This document shows positions 9,393 to 18,678 of a stretch of DNA of 64,000 nucleotides, piece after piece. Position 1 is the stretch's first letter, and each line of letters opens with the position of its first letter. Below the pieces are notes generated by a model, which saw nothing but the letters and a program-made list of their open reading frames with translations, was not told where the DNA came from and searched no databases. Source of the stretch: JAJYTL01 sp046705265 (lineage in GTDB: Bacteria > Pseudomonadota > Alphaproteobacteria > Ferrovibrionales > Ferrovibrionaceae); NCBI GenBank assembly GCA_046705265.1, contig JBJKQL010000067.1, forward strand, positions 1 to 64,000, in the 5' to 3' direction. The position numbers and the translations under genes are program-made.

Positions 9393-10444
9393 CCGTTAAG
9401 AACCTTGTCTAAGGGCGTTGAATCAATGCCTGCGGCAAAGGTAGCAAGAGGCGGCACGTTCGCTATGCTTTTTTGCTGGTGCAGAAACAATGCGGTTCGG
9501 TGCAAGACCGAGGCGAGGCGACCAGGCTTGCCGGGTGCGCCGAGCCATTGCGGTGAGAGCGATTGCGCCAGAGTGATAAATTCGTATTCCTTCATGTCAG
9601 CCAGGGCCTCTTCCGGCGTAAGACCGGTTCCTTTTGCCACCAACGCCGCGGATTTTTGCTCATCATGCTGCCAAAGGGCGATTCCCTTTCCATAGGCCTT
9701 CAACAGTGCCACGACAATATCCGGATGCTGGTCGATGAAATCCGTACGCACCGCAATCAAATCGCCAATCACGTAACCTGCTTTGTCCAATTCTATGTAG
9801 GTGCGGTAGACTTCACCTCCATCCGCCAGCAACTTGCTCTTTGCTGGTGGCCAAACGTAGCCCGCGTCGATTTCGCCGCGTTTCCAGGCTGCAACCATTT
9901 GTGCGGGCGACATGTAAATCACTTTCACCTTGCCCAACAGCTTGTGCACGGTGAGAAAGCCGACCAGCCGAAAATTGGAGGTCGAGCCGAAGGGTACAGC
10001 TACGGTCTTGCCGATAAAATCCTGGGGTGTTTTGATGTTGGCCGATTTGCGGACGGTCATTTCCTCGGCGCCGGCGATGTTGTCGCACATGGCAATCACT
10101 TTGTAGGGAATTCCAACCGCAAGCCCGGCCGCCAACGGCGCGGTGCCAAGCCCGAGGCCGACATCGATGCCGCCCGCCGCGGCCAGCGTGTTAAAGGCAC
10201 CGCCGCTGCCGACGTCATGCCACTCGACTTTGGCTTTTGTCACTTCGCTCAGCCAACCTGCCTCCTGCAGCATCGCCGTTGGATTTGTTTCGTCGAATGT
10301 GCCAATGCGAATGCGCGCCGGCGCGGCAGCGCGGGCCAGCTTGAGTTTCAAGCCAAAGGCCATGCCGGCTCCAGCACCTACGCTGGCAGTGAGGATATCG
10401 CGCCGACGCCACCCGCCTGTCCCTTTTGATTCCCTGTCCGTCAT
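9389..10444 (-). CDS. NitT/TauT-type ABC transporter substrate-binding protein, Tat-exported
   Basis: A 351-residue periplasmic binding protein of the TauA/SsuA type. The N-terminus GGWRRRDILTASVGAGAG followed by ARAAAP is a twin-arginine signal peptide, suggesting export after folding. The mature part has DVGLGLGTAPLAAGLAVGIPYKVIA and EIDAGYVWPPAKSKLL, typical of the family. The ligand is not predictable; taurine-type binding proteins recognise small sulfonates or nitrogen-containing anions. It lies between the permease genes and the ATPase gene in one operon. The downstream overlap with the ATPase gene supports coupled expression. Confidence 0.92.
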   Translation of the reverse strand: MTDRESKGTGGWRRRDILTASVGAGAGMAFGLKLKLARAAAPARIRIGTFDETNPTAMLQEAGWLSEVTKAKVEWHDVGSGGAFNTLAAAGGIDVGLGLGTAPLAAGLAVGIPYKVIAMCDNIAGAEEMTVRKSANIKTPQDFIGKTVAVPFGSTSNFRLVGFLTVHKLLGKVKVIYMSPAQMVAAWKRGEIDAGYVWPPAKSKLLADGGEVYRTYIELDKAGYVIGDLIAVRTDFIDQHPDIVVALLKAYGKGIALWQHDEQKSAALVAKGTGLTPEEALADMKEYEFITLAQSLSPQWLGAPGKPGRLASVLHRTALFLHQQKSIANVPPLATFAAGIDSTPLDKVLNG

Positions 10445-10483
10445 GTGCTGCTTCTCCTTCTTGTTGTGCTATCTGAGGCCGAT

Positions 10484-11257
10484 TTACCGTCCGGCCCAAT
10501 GTATGACTTTCCGTTCGGCGGTGACCAGGCCCCAATCGAGGAGTATTCCCATTATGCCGATGATCGCCACACCAACAAAGACAAAGTCGGCACGCAGAAA
10601 ACGACCCGCATTGAACACCATCCAACCGATTCCATCGCTGCCCGCCAACATTTCCGCTGCGATAAGAGTAGCATAGACGAGACCAATGGCGAGCCGCATA
10701 CCGACGAAAATTTCCGCCAGCGCTCCGGGGAATACGACAAAGCAAAAAATTTGCCGAGAGCTTGCGCCCAAGGCGCGAGCGGCCTGGATGTGTTGCAGAG
10801 GCACGCTGCGCACGCCATCTCTCGCGGCAATCGCCGCGACCGGAAATGCGGTAAGAAATAGCAGCATAACCTTGGATGTTTCTCCGATGCCAAACCAGAT
10901 GATTAGCAAAACGAGATAGCCGAGCTGCGGCAGAGGGCGCAAGAATTCGACGAACGGCTCGATCGCCGAGTCGACGCCTCGCCACATCCCCATGGCGAGT
11001 CCGATGAGCGTGCCGACCAGTGCTCCCGCACCGAAGCCGACGATCACGCGCATAAGGCTCACGCCGATGTCCCACGAAAGCGGCACGCCGTTGTAACCGG
11101 AGGTTACGAGTTCGATAAAGCCGCGCCACACCGCGCCGGGCGTCGGCAGAAAGAGAGGCGAGACCAATCCGCCCATGCTGGCGCCCACCCATGCCGCAAT
11201 TAAGACCGCGGCGCTCAGGAGCGTATAACGCCAGGGGGTTCCATAATTCCGCTCCAT
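10484..11257 (-). CDS. NitT/TauT-type ABC transporter permease (second)
   Basis: A 257-residue inner-membrane permease with about six hydrophobic segments. The cytoplasmic coupling region AARDGVRSVPLQHIQAARALGA (the EAA loop, here AARALGAS) contacts the ATPase. It pairs with the permease gene immediately upstream, which ends nine bases before this start. The two proteins share the same architecture but differ in sequence, so they probably form a heterodimeric channel. The start ATG begins MERNYGTPWRY, just before the first membrane span. Confidence 0.92.
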   Translation of the reverse strand: MERNYGTPWRYTLLSAAVLIAAWVGASMGGLVSPLFLPTPGAVWRGFIELVTSGYNGVPLSWDIGVSLMRVIVGFGAGALVGTLIGLAMGMWRGVDSAIEPFVEFLRPLPQLGYLVLLIIWFGIGETSKVMLLFLTAFPVAAIAARDGVRSVPLQHIQAARALGASSRQIFCFVVFPGALAEIFVGMRLAIGLVYATLIAAEMLAGSDGIGWMVFNAGRFLRADFVFVGVAIIGIMGILLDWGLVTAERKVIHWAGR

Positions 11258-11266
11258 GACTCTGCC

Positions 11267-12112
11267 CTATCCCACGCGCCGCCAGTGGATCAATTTCTTA
11301 TCGAGCGCGTGCAAACTCTTGCTCAGTAGCATGCCGATCAGGCCGAGCAGGACAACGCCCATCATCACGATGGCGTCCTGTAAGTATCGACTGGCGGAAA
11401 GAACCATCCATCCCAATCCATTTTGGGCGGCGATAAATTCCGCAGCCACCACGGTGGAAAACGCGGCGGCAAGGGCGATCTTGAGGCCTGTAGAGATCAT
11501 CGGCAGCGCACTTGGAAGCATCACGTGCCAAAACATCTGCCGCTCGCTTGCGCCGAGCATCATTGCTGCCTGCAGGCGCAGCCTTGGCACGCTGCGGACG
11601 CCGGCCATCGCAGCGCTGGTTATGATTGGAAAGGCGGTCAGAAAGAGAAGAATGACCTTGGAGAGATCGCCGGTGCCAAACCACAAAATGAGCAATACCA
11701 TGTACGAAAGGGGGGGCAGCGGGCGGAGAAACTGGATAGCGTAGTTGAACGCCGCTGCGACCTTCTGGTTGGTCCCCATTGCGAGGCCGAGTGGAATGCC
11801 GAAGAACACCGCCAGGAAAAATCCGGCTAGACAGCGCCCGACAGTCGCGACCGTATCCTCCATAAGCGTCGTGCCTCGATAGCCCGAGGCTGCAACGTGA
11901 AAAAAAGCCGCAGCGACCGTGATTGGCCCAGGCAGGAGATCGGATGGAACGAGATGAAGCGAGCTTGCCGCTTGCCACAGCCCGAGAAACGCCGCTACCG
12001 AAACGAGGCCGGGCCATGCAGGCCAGTTGCTTGCGTGGGTCGACCGTCTCGCGCCCTCTCGCCGCGGCCTATGCTTCCTTGCCGCAAGCGCCAGCCGAAT
12101 ACGTGCGGTCAT
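11267..12112 (-). CDS. NitT/TauT-type ABC transporter permease (first)
   Basis: A 281-residue permease and the first gene of the importer operon. Six hydrophobic segments follow a basic N-terminus; the EAA-type loop reads RLRLQAAMMLGASERQMFWHV. The frame is open 40 codons further upstream, but I place the start at 12112 because AGAGGAAGAGG lies directly before that ATG, while the longer start has no such site. Nothing shows what is transported; the neighbouring penicillin-acylase-like enzyme hints at amide-bearing compounds, which is inference only. Confidence 0.9.
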   Translation of the reverse strand: MTARIRLALAARKHRPRREGARRSTHASNWPAWPGLVSVAAFLGLWQAASSLHLVPSDLLPGPITVAAAFFHVAASGYRGTTLMEDTVATVGRCLAGFFLAVFFGIPLGLAMGTNQKVAAAFNYAIQFLRPLPPLSYMVLLILWFGTGDLSKVILLFLTAFPIITSAAMAGVRSVPRLRLQAAMMLGASERQMFWHVMLPSALPMISTGLKIALAAAFSTVVAAEFIAAQNGLGWMVLSASRYLQDAIVMMGVVLLGLIGMLLSKSLHALDKKLIHWRRVG

Positions 12113-12585
12113 GCCTCTTCCTCTTTTGTCCCGAGCCGGTGCTATATTTTGTCGGGCTATTCCGCCCCCGCCATCTGGAATTCTTTTGTAATTGATTGAA
12201 CAACGCAAGGGCGTTTCCGTCTCTGGGTCCACATTGGATGGGAGCGCTGTGCGCGATACGGTGGCTTTCGCCTGGGCGTGGCGTTGCTATTGATCTCGCC
12301 GCTTTTGACCACAATGGCGCAGACGACGGTTGTAGGGGGCAATTTCCCAATTCAGGCTGACGCCAAACAAGGGGTTCTGCGGTTGGCGACGTATCGTTGT
12401 TCGCTCGCATCATGGCGACACGGATGGGTGCGACGAACTCGACAAGCGGCTTCCTGGCCTGTTACGAGACGACAGCTGGCCGCCGCCTGCGACATTGGCG
12501 CGGCGTCTAGGAAGTTCGCTCGGCGGGGTCTGGAATCGAGCTGGCCCGAAGACGGCGAGTGGCCACCCTCCATGGCCTTCGGATT
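12113..12585. other. Upstream region of the ABC importer operon
   Basis: About 470 bases between the importer operon and the 3' end of the acylase gene. The importer promoter must lie here unless the acylase gene is cotranscribed. No clear -35/-10 pair or repressor-like palindrome could be identified, and no protein-like frame is present. Confidence 0.45.
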
Positions 12586-14925
12586 TTAGGGGGTCCCTGG
12601 CAGCAACCGCAGCGTCGCGCTTACCCGCGTTGCATGCGGGCCGATCGTGATGGTCTGGCCGTCCCTCCAACGGCGAAGGAGATTATTAGCGAACCGGCTT
12701 AGCAGATTCCCCGATTGGCCCGGCGCCAAGATGAAGCGGCTGGCATTCAGATTCGCAAGATCGTAGACCCCGCGAAACTCGGGCCCGTGCACTGACGTGA
12801 AACGCCCAAGCGCGGTTCCACCAGCATCGATAGTGGTCGCGCTGCCGGGACTCGCGATTGCAAAGGTGCCAAACCGGCGCAGCAAAGGGATGCGCTGTAG
12901 AATCGGGTCTGCGAATACCGCTTGGTGCGCCTCGCCCCAGTGCCAATGTGCCGGATTGGGTCCGAATCGTGAACTAAGGGCCGCCACAGCCTGTACGAGT
13001 GCTTTTCGTAATATCGCAGTGCATTTGCCGCCGCACCAATGTGTGCCTTCAGGGGTAAAAACGGAAGGCAGGAATTCGGTCAGCGGCGCGGCGAAAACCG
13101 CGTCCGAAAGCGGCAGGTGATTGCGCTGCATCAGCAATTCGTAGAAGCGATCGATCCAGGCGTGAAAGATCAACGGCTGAGGCGCATTGGCAGTCATGGC
13201 CCCGTTCCAGTGGTCAATCAGGCGGAGTGCTTCGCCGGCCCGACCCTTAGGGGGCGGCACGGCAAGCAAATTGGGCAATAGGTCGCGTGCGAACAGGCTG
13301 GTAACATCGCGTTGCATATGAACAAAATCGGAAACCGTCAGTTTGGGACGGCGGTCGAGCAACCGCCGGATACGCCGTGCTCGCCAGTCGGAGAACCAGT
13401 GGCGGCCAAGGAAGATGGGAAAGTTCGCGGGCGCCACCCGGTTATTGGCATTGACAAGCTGCCCGCTCGGCGGGTCGATCGTATGAGGTAGCCGAGTGCC
13501 AGACGCCCAACCGAACCAGTCGTATGCCCCCGAGGCGCCCGGGACTGGCATCGACCCATCGCCTTTGGCACGGATGGGGATTCGTCCGGTCATAAAGAGA
13601 CCGATATTGGTCTTTCCGGCCACCAGTAGGTTCTGCACCGGTGAGGTGATGAGCGCCGCCGCTCGCTCCGCTTCCGTAACGGAGGTGGCATCGTCCAATG
13701 CCAACAGCCCTTCCATAGCCATGTCGCCGGGTTGCAGATTCGCCATCGAGACGGCAAGGATGGGCCCCAGAGGAGCGAACAGGTCGCTGATTACCGGCCC
13801 GTGCCGTGTCGAGCGGATAACGATCGTCTCCGGATGTCCGCCGCGCACCTTGATGTGTTCGGTGCGTACCGTGAAGGGCGTTGGGCCTTTTGGCGTCGCG
13901 TACTCGTTCTTTCCAACAGGCGTTTCAATGAAGATGTCCTGCACGTCTGCGCCGGTGGTAGTAAACGTCCAGGCGATGTGCCGGTTATGTCCGAGGATCA
14001 CGCCAGGAACGCCGGGCGCGGTGGCGCCGACCAGGGTACGGTGCGGCGTCTCGATCCGGGCTAAATACCAGACCGAAGGAAAGCCGAAGCCGAGATGCGG
14101 GTCTCCGGCCAGCAATGGTTGACCGGTGGCTGACCGTTTGCCGTCGACGGCCCATTCATTGGATGCGGTTTCAGGTTGCGTAAACGGTGCCGGGAAAGCA
14201 GGCAGCGCTCGCGCGATCGCCGAGGCCGACAGTGAAGCGGCCTGAATCTCCCTCTGGCGGCGTTCCGCGCCCGGCTGACCTTCTTCATGCTGCGGTGGCC
14301 AAAGCGCTTCGATGAGAGAGCTAGGCAGGGTGGTGGAAAGTTGGAACCGCGCCAGTTCTTGGCGCCAATTCATCGATAGCGATAGGCCCATCGTCTTTGC
14401 CCAGAGCAGCGTATCGACGGGCGTCCAGGGTCGCGGCGCACCGAATAACAAGAACTCGGGCGCGCTAAAGCGCCCATGCGCCGAGATCCAGGCATTCACT
14501 CCCCGCGCGTATGCCTGCAGTATGGCCCGCGTTGCCGCGGGCAACGCGGCATAGTCAGATTCCGCGGCACGGCGAAGGCCAAGGGTGCGCATTTCGCGGT
14601 CGAGCGAGAGTGCGGCAGGGCCGACAATCGCCGCGAGCCGGCCCGACGCGACACGACGCATCAGATCCATCTGGAACATACGATCCCTTGCGTGCACGTA
14701 ACCGAGCGCCGCGGCGGCGTCTTCAAAGTTGGCCGCGTGGATGCGGGGGACGCCGTACTGATCGAAGGTGATGGAGACTGGCGCGGACAAGCCTGGGATT
14801 TGCGCGACCGCGCGCCCGGGTGGCAGGGTCCACCACAATGCCGTGCCAATGGTAGCCGCAGCGAGAAGCGCTAAGGCGGCAACCCCAATGATAAGAGCGC
14901 GAATTGCTTGGATGACGCGGTTCAC
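12586..14925 (-). CDS. Penicillin acylase family protein (Ntn hydrolase)
   Basis: A 779-residue S45-family hydrolase, within the usual 750-850 range. One hydrophobic segment (residues about 9-32) anchors or exports it. The small-subunit part is followed by the autocleavage site TASNEW, whose Ser255 becomes the catalytic N-terminal nucleophile of the large subunit; GQPLLAGDPHLGF and NRHIAWTFT after it are conserved. The family cleaves amide bonds in acylated compounds such as penicillins, N-acyl-homoserine lactones or N-acyl amino acids; the substrate here is open. It precedes an ABC importer on the same strand at 470 bases, so a scavenging link is possible but not shown. Confidence 0.92.
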   Translation of the reverse strand: MNRVIQAIRALIIGVAALALLAAATIGTALWWTLPPGRAVAQIPGLSAPVSITFDQYGVPRIHAANFEDAAAALGYVHARDRMFQMDLMRRVASGRLAAIVGPAALSLDREMRTLGLRRAAESDYAALPAATRAILQAYARGVNAWISAHGRFSAPEFLLFGAPRPWTPVDTLLWAKTMGLSLSMNWRQELARFQLSTTLPSSLIEALWPPQHEEGQPGAERRQREIQAASLSASAIARALPAFPAPFTQPETASNEWAVDGKRSATGQPLLAGDPHLGFGFPSVWYLARIETPHRTLVGATAPGVPGVILGHNRHIAWTFTTTGADVQDIFIETPVGKNEYATPKGPTPFTVRTEHIKVRGGHPETIVIRSTRHGPVISDLFAPLGPILAVSMANLQPGDMAMEGLLALDDATSVTEAERAAALITSPVQNLLVAGKTNIGLFMTGRIPIRAKGDGSMPVPGASGAYDWFGWASGTRLPHTIDPPSGQLVNANNRVAPANFPIFLGRHWFSDWRARRIRRLLDRRPKLTVSDFVHMQRDVTSLFARDLLPNLLAVPPPKGRAGEALRLIDHWNGAMTANAPQPLIFHAWIDRFYELLMQRNHLPLSDAVFAAPLTEFLPSVFTPEGTHWCGGKCTAILRKALVQAVAALSSRFGPNPAHWHWGEAHQAVFADPILQRIPLLRRFGTFAIASPGSATTIDAGGTALGRFTSVHGPEFRGVYDLANLNASRFILAPGQSGNLLSRFANNLLRRWRDGQTITIGPHATRVSATLRLLPGTP

Positions 14926-15219
14926 GAGGGACTCCTGCGCCGCTTAGCCAAACGGCGTTAGAACAAGATTGAGGATTTCCTTACCACACCCTCCGGAAAG
15001 ATCGCATGCACGCACGGTTCATCTTTGAAGTGATAAGAGCGTGCGTTTCTCGCGGCTGCTATGCGACAGTCGCGGTGAGATGATACACGATCAATCCGAA
15101 GAAAATGAAAGCGTATTCGCCGATAGGGTTACCGGATCGCCGGCGACCTAGCGCCGGGACGCCGGGAGAACCAACAGGAGCGGACGCCTTAGAACGTCCC
15201 AATCCGTAACGATCTCGCC

Positions 15220-15603
15220 CTAGATCATGCCGAGTTCAAGCCGTGCCGCTTCGGACATGCGAGACGGATCCCACGGCGGATCCCACACGAGTTCGACATG
15301 CGCGTCGGTAACGCCCTCGATGGTCCGGACTTTGCTCTCGATCTCGCTTGGCATCGAACCGGCGACGGGACAGTTCGGCGCAGTCAGGGTCATTTTAACT
15401 TCGACCACCCCTTCGTCGCTAACGCCGAGATCGTAGATCAACCCGAGTTCATAGACGTTGACCGGTATTTCAGGGTCATAGACCGTGCGAAGCACGGCTT
15501 CGACACGATCGCGCATTGACTCTCTCGCGCCAGAGGCGACTCCGGAAGAGGTGGTGGAATCGGTCCTTGTCATTGACGTCCTCGTCTCGTTCCTCGTTAT
15601 CAC
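15220..15603 (-). CDS. sufT: SUF system maturation protein, MIP18/DUF59 family (SufT-like)
   Basis: A 127-residue small protein with the DUF59 fold: YDPEIPVNVYELGLIYD, then VEVKMTLTAPNCPVAGSMPSEI with the conserved cysteine, and a C-terminal WDPPWDPSRMSEAARLELGM tail. Family members help deliver Fe-S clusters to client proteins. It is the last gene of the SUF operon. A GTG start overlaps the sufU stop (GTGA); an ATG ten codons later, preceded by GAGGAC, is an equally good start and would give 117 residues. Confidence 0.92.
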   Translation of the reverse strand: MITRNETRTSMTRTDSTTSSGVASGARESMRDRVEAVLRTVYDPEIPVNVYELGLIYDLGVSDEGVVEVKMTLTAPNCPVAGSMPSEIESKVRTIEGVTDAHVELVWDPPWDPSRMSEAARLELGMI

Positions 15604-16061
15604 TCAGTCTTGACGGCCTGCTCGACATGATCCAGCGCGGCGGCCAAAGTGTGCCAAGCCAGGGTCGCGCATTTCACGCGCACAGGATATTCCCGAACTC
15701 CACCAAAGACGGCGAGCTTGTCGAGGCCCGCAAGTGCGGTGGTTGCGGCGACCTCATCCTTGGTGGTGAGGCCGATACGGAATTTCTCGAACAGGGACCG
15801 GACCTCGGCCTCGGTCTTGCCTTTAATTGCTTCGGTCATGAGGGAGGCCGACGCCATGGAGATGGCACAACCAGCGCCCGTAAACCTGACGTCGGAGATA
15901 CGGCCATTCTCGATGGAGAGAAAAATCGTCACTTTGTCGCCGCAAAGCGGATTGTGGCCATCCGCATGCCGACTGGCGCTCTCTAATGCTCCGAAATTTC
16001 GCGGCCGTTTGCCGTGATCGAGGATAACTTCCTGGTAGAGGTCTCGCATCACGTCGCTCAT
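15600..16061 (-). CDS. sufU: SufU/IscU-like Fe-S cluster assembly protein
   Basis: A 153-residue protein of the SufU type. The three conserved cysteines are C40 (HNPLCGDKV), C65 (GAGCAIS) and C131 (KCATLAW), and the insertion between C65 and C131 (EAIKGKTEAEVRSLF) is the mark that separates SufU from IscU. In Bacillus SufU is a zinc-dependent sulfur acceptor for SufS; it replaces SufE, which is absent here. Its ATG overlaps the sufS stop by four bases, so the pair is translationally coupled. Confidence 0.94.
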   Translation of the reverse strand: MSDVMRDLYQEVILDHGKRPRNFGALESASRHADGHNPLCGDKVTIFLSIENGRISDVRFTGAGCAISMASASLMTEAIKGKTEAEVRSLFEKFRIGLTTKDEVAATTALAGLDKLAVFGGVREYPVRVKCATLAWHTLAAALDHVEQAVKTE

Positions 16062-17314
16062 TGTCCAAAAACCTCCTCGACCGTGCGCAGCCCGGCAACG
16101 AGAGCATCTACATCGTCACGATCGTTGTAGACGCCAAAGGAAGCACGGACGGTCGCCGCGACCCCGAATCGTTCCATGGTTGGCTGAGCGCAATGATGAC
16201 CCGCGCGCACGCAGATCCCCTCATGATCCAAAATCGAACCGATGTCGTGCGGATGCGCGTTCTCCAGCACGAAGGAGATGACCCCGGAGCGGCGGCGTGG
16301 ATGGCCGATAATGCGCAGGGACGTGATTTTAGCGAGTTCGCCCTCTGCATAGTGGAGCAGAGCCGTTTCGTGGGACGCGATGGCGGCGTAGCCGATGGCA
16401 TCTACATAGTCGATGGCGGTGCCAAGGGCGATCGCGCCAGCAATGTCCGGTGTTCCCGCTTCGAATTTCCACGGCAGGTCGTTGTAGTCTGTTCGTTCAA
16501 AAGTAACGGAACGAATCATGTCGCCGCCGCCCTGCCAGGGAGGCATCGCCTGCAGCAGCGCGGCCTTTCCGTAGAGAACGCCGACGCCCGTCGGTCCATA
16601 GAGCTTGTGTCCCGAGAAGACGTAAAAGTCGCAATCGAGCGCCTGCACATCCACTGCGTGGTGCGGCACGAATTGGCAACCGTCTACGAGAACCGGAATG
16701 TGCCGCGCCCTTGCAAGCCGGATAATGTGTTCCACCGGGACAATGGTTCCGAGGGCATTGGCCACATGGGTTACAGCGATCAGTTTGGTGCGCGGACCGA
16801 TGAGGGTTTCGAACGCGTCGAGGTCAAGTTCACCAGAATCATCAACCGGCGCCACTTTCAGCTTCACGCCTTTATCCTCGCGCAACATCTGCCACGGGAC
16901 GATGTTGGCGTGATGCTCTATGTGAGTGATTAGGACTTCATCTCCGGCGGACAGAAATGAGCGCCCGTAACTCTGGGCGACGAGATTGATCGCCTCCGTG
17001 GCCCCGCGCACAAACACGATTTCGCGTGTGTCGCTTGCATTCAAAAATCGACGAACCTTCTCGCGTGCGGCTTCGAACGCCTCGGTCGCGCGTTGACTGA
17101 GGCTGTAGACGCCGCGATGCACGTTTGCATAGGCACTTTCGTAGACCCAACGTTCGGTGTCGATCACCGCACGAGGCTTTTGAGCGCTCGCAGCGGTATC
17201 GAGAAAGACGAGACGCTTGCCATGCTCTGTCTGTGACAGGATTGGGAAGTCGCGTCTGATATACGACACATCAATCGCCGAGGGCCGTGGCGTCGCTGTT
17301 TCAACTGCCATCAT
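16058..17314 (-). CDS. sufS: SufS cysteine desulfurase
   Basis: A PLP-dependent group II cysteine desulfurase of 418 residues that supplies persulfide sulfur for cluster assembly. The PLP lysine is in FSGHKLYGPTGVGVLYG (K237) and the catalytic cysteine in RAGHHCAQP (C375). I place the start at 17314 rather than 17338 because the ATG there overlaps the sufD stop as ATGA and has GAAGGG eight bases upstream, like the other junctions of this operon. It is flanked by the SufBCD scaffold genes and by sufU, its presumed sulfur acceptor. Confidence 0.96.
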   Translation of the reverse strand: MMAVETATPRPSAIDVSYIRRDFPILSQTEHGKRLVFLDTAASAQKPRAVIDTERWVYESAYANVHRGVYSLSQRATEAFEAAREKVRRFLNASDTREIVFVRGATEAINLVAQSYGRSFLSAGDEVLITHIEHHANIVPWQMLREDKGVKLKVAPVDDSGELDLDAFETLIGPRTKLIAVTHVANALGTIVPVEHIIRLARARHIPVLVDGCQFVPHHAVDVQALDCDFYVFSGHKLYGPTGVGVLYGKAALLQAMPPWQGGGDMIRSVTFERTDYNDLPWKFEAGTPDIAGAIALGTAIDYVDAIGYAAIASHETALLHYAEGELAKITSLRIIGHPRRRSGVISFVLENAHPHDIGSILDHEGICVRAGHHCAQPTMERFGVAATVRASFGVYNDRDDVDALVAGLRTVEEVFGQ

Positions 17315-18678
17315 GACCGTGGCCCTTCTCGCAGCCACTCTTCGATATTGCGTCGAAAATAAGAACGTGGTGCTTCGGCATCGATGCTTTCCAGTGACGC
17401 GCTGACAAAGCCATCGACCAGCGCCGAACGAGCTTCCGCTTCCGTTAAGCCGCGCGCCCGCAGATAGAAAAGCGCCTCGTTATCGAGATCACCGATGGTC
17501 GCGCCATGGCTGCATTTGACGTCATCTGCGAGAATCTCAAGTTCAGGTTTTGCGTCGGCGGCGGCAGAAGACGCGAGTAGAAGATTGCGGCTGATTTGTC
17601 GTGCATCGGTCTTCTGGGCATTGGGTGCCACACGCACGCGGCCTTGAAAAACTGAATGCGCATTATCGTCGACCACACTTCTAAACTCTTGGAGACTGGC
17701 GCATCGTGGCTTGGAATGTTCGACGCGTACCGTTGTGTCGAGGTGCTGCGTATCTCGCGCCAATGTCACGCCCGACAGGCGCGCCTCGGCATTGGGGGCG
17801 CCTAGATCGATATCAATTTCATTACGAGCCAGCTTCGCGCCCTGAGTGGCGGAGAACATATGATAGCTGGCATTCTGTTCGAGGTGCACCGAGGTTGCGC
17901 CGATGTGGAAAGCGGACGGGACCTCTGCCTGGAGTCGATAGTGCCGCAACACTGCGTTCGACGCAACCGTGACGCGGGTAACGACGTTGGTCCAATACGC
18001 GGCGTCCCCGAGCCCGACATAGCTTTCAAGCACGGTGGCGCTCGATCCGGCGGCGGCGCGAATCAGATTACGTAAGTGAAAGGCTGAAGTGTCGCCGTCC
18101 GGCATTCCAATAAACAGCAGTTGAACTGGCGCCAGCATCGCGCCAGGACCGATTTGGACCACGGCGCCATTTGCCATGAATGCGGTATTGAGATTAAAGA
18201 GCGCGCGCGCGCGCGCATCAGTCTCTACCTCCGGCGGCGCTGTCAAGGCACGTAAGTCCTCCTCGCCGGCATTTGGCAAGCCAGTGACCCGTGTGCCTTC
18301 GGGCAGGCGATCAAATTCCGATAGCTCGGGCCGAAAGTGCCCATTCTGAAACACCATGAGGTGGCAGTCAGGCGTAAGGCGGAAACGGTCGAGATCAGCG
18401 TGGGTCAGCGTTGCTTCGGGTGATGCAGCTGCCGGCGTAAATGTTGTGCGCAATAATGGCGTAAGGCTGGTGAATTTCCACGCCTCTACTTTCGTCGTTG
18501 GAAAACCAGTTCCCCGAAAGCGATCTATCGCGTCCTGGCGCGCGCCGCCAAGCCATGCCAGAGCCGCTCCCGGGAGCGTTGGTTTGATCGCCGAGAATTG
18601 TTCGAGATAATCCGTTGTCGGTGCTCTTTCCGTTGTCATGGTCGCCATTCTGGGAATCCGGTCACGCGGTAGCAGCAT
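17311..18678 (-). CDS. sufD: SufD, Fe-S cluster scaffold subunit
   Basis: A 455-residue SufD. The C-terminal signature DVKCSHGATIGDLDNEALFY holds the conserved Cys-Ser-His of the SufBD interface, and the beta-helix core contains NLIRAAAGSSATVLESYVG. SufB, SufC and SufD form the BC2D scaffold complex in the cytoplasm. The start shown overlaps sufC by 17 bases; ATGs at 18648 and 18639 are alternatives, and no ribosome site settles the choice. Confidence 0.95.
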   Translation of the reverse strand: MLLPRDRIPRMATMTTERAPTTDYLEQFSAIKPTLPGAALAWLGGARQDAIDRFRGTGFPTTKVEAWKFTSLTPLLRTTFTPAAASPEATLTHADLDRFRLTPDCHLMVFQNGHFRPELSEFDRLPEGTRVTGLPNAGEEDLRALTAPPEVETDARARALFNLNTAFMANGAVVQIGPGAMLAPVQLLFIGMPDGDTSAFHLRNLIRAAAGSSATVLESYVGLGDAAYWTNVVTRVTVASNAVLRHYRLQAEVPSAFHIGATSVHLEQNASYHMFSATQGAKLARNEIDIDLGAPNAEARLSGVTLARDTQHLDTTVRVEHSKPRCASLQEFRSVVDDNAHSVFQGRVRVAPNAQKTDARQISRNLLLASSAAADAKPELEILADDVKCSHGATIGDLDNEALFYLRARGLTEAEARSALVDGFVSASLESIDAEAPRSYFRRNIEEWLREGPRS

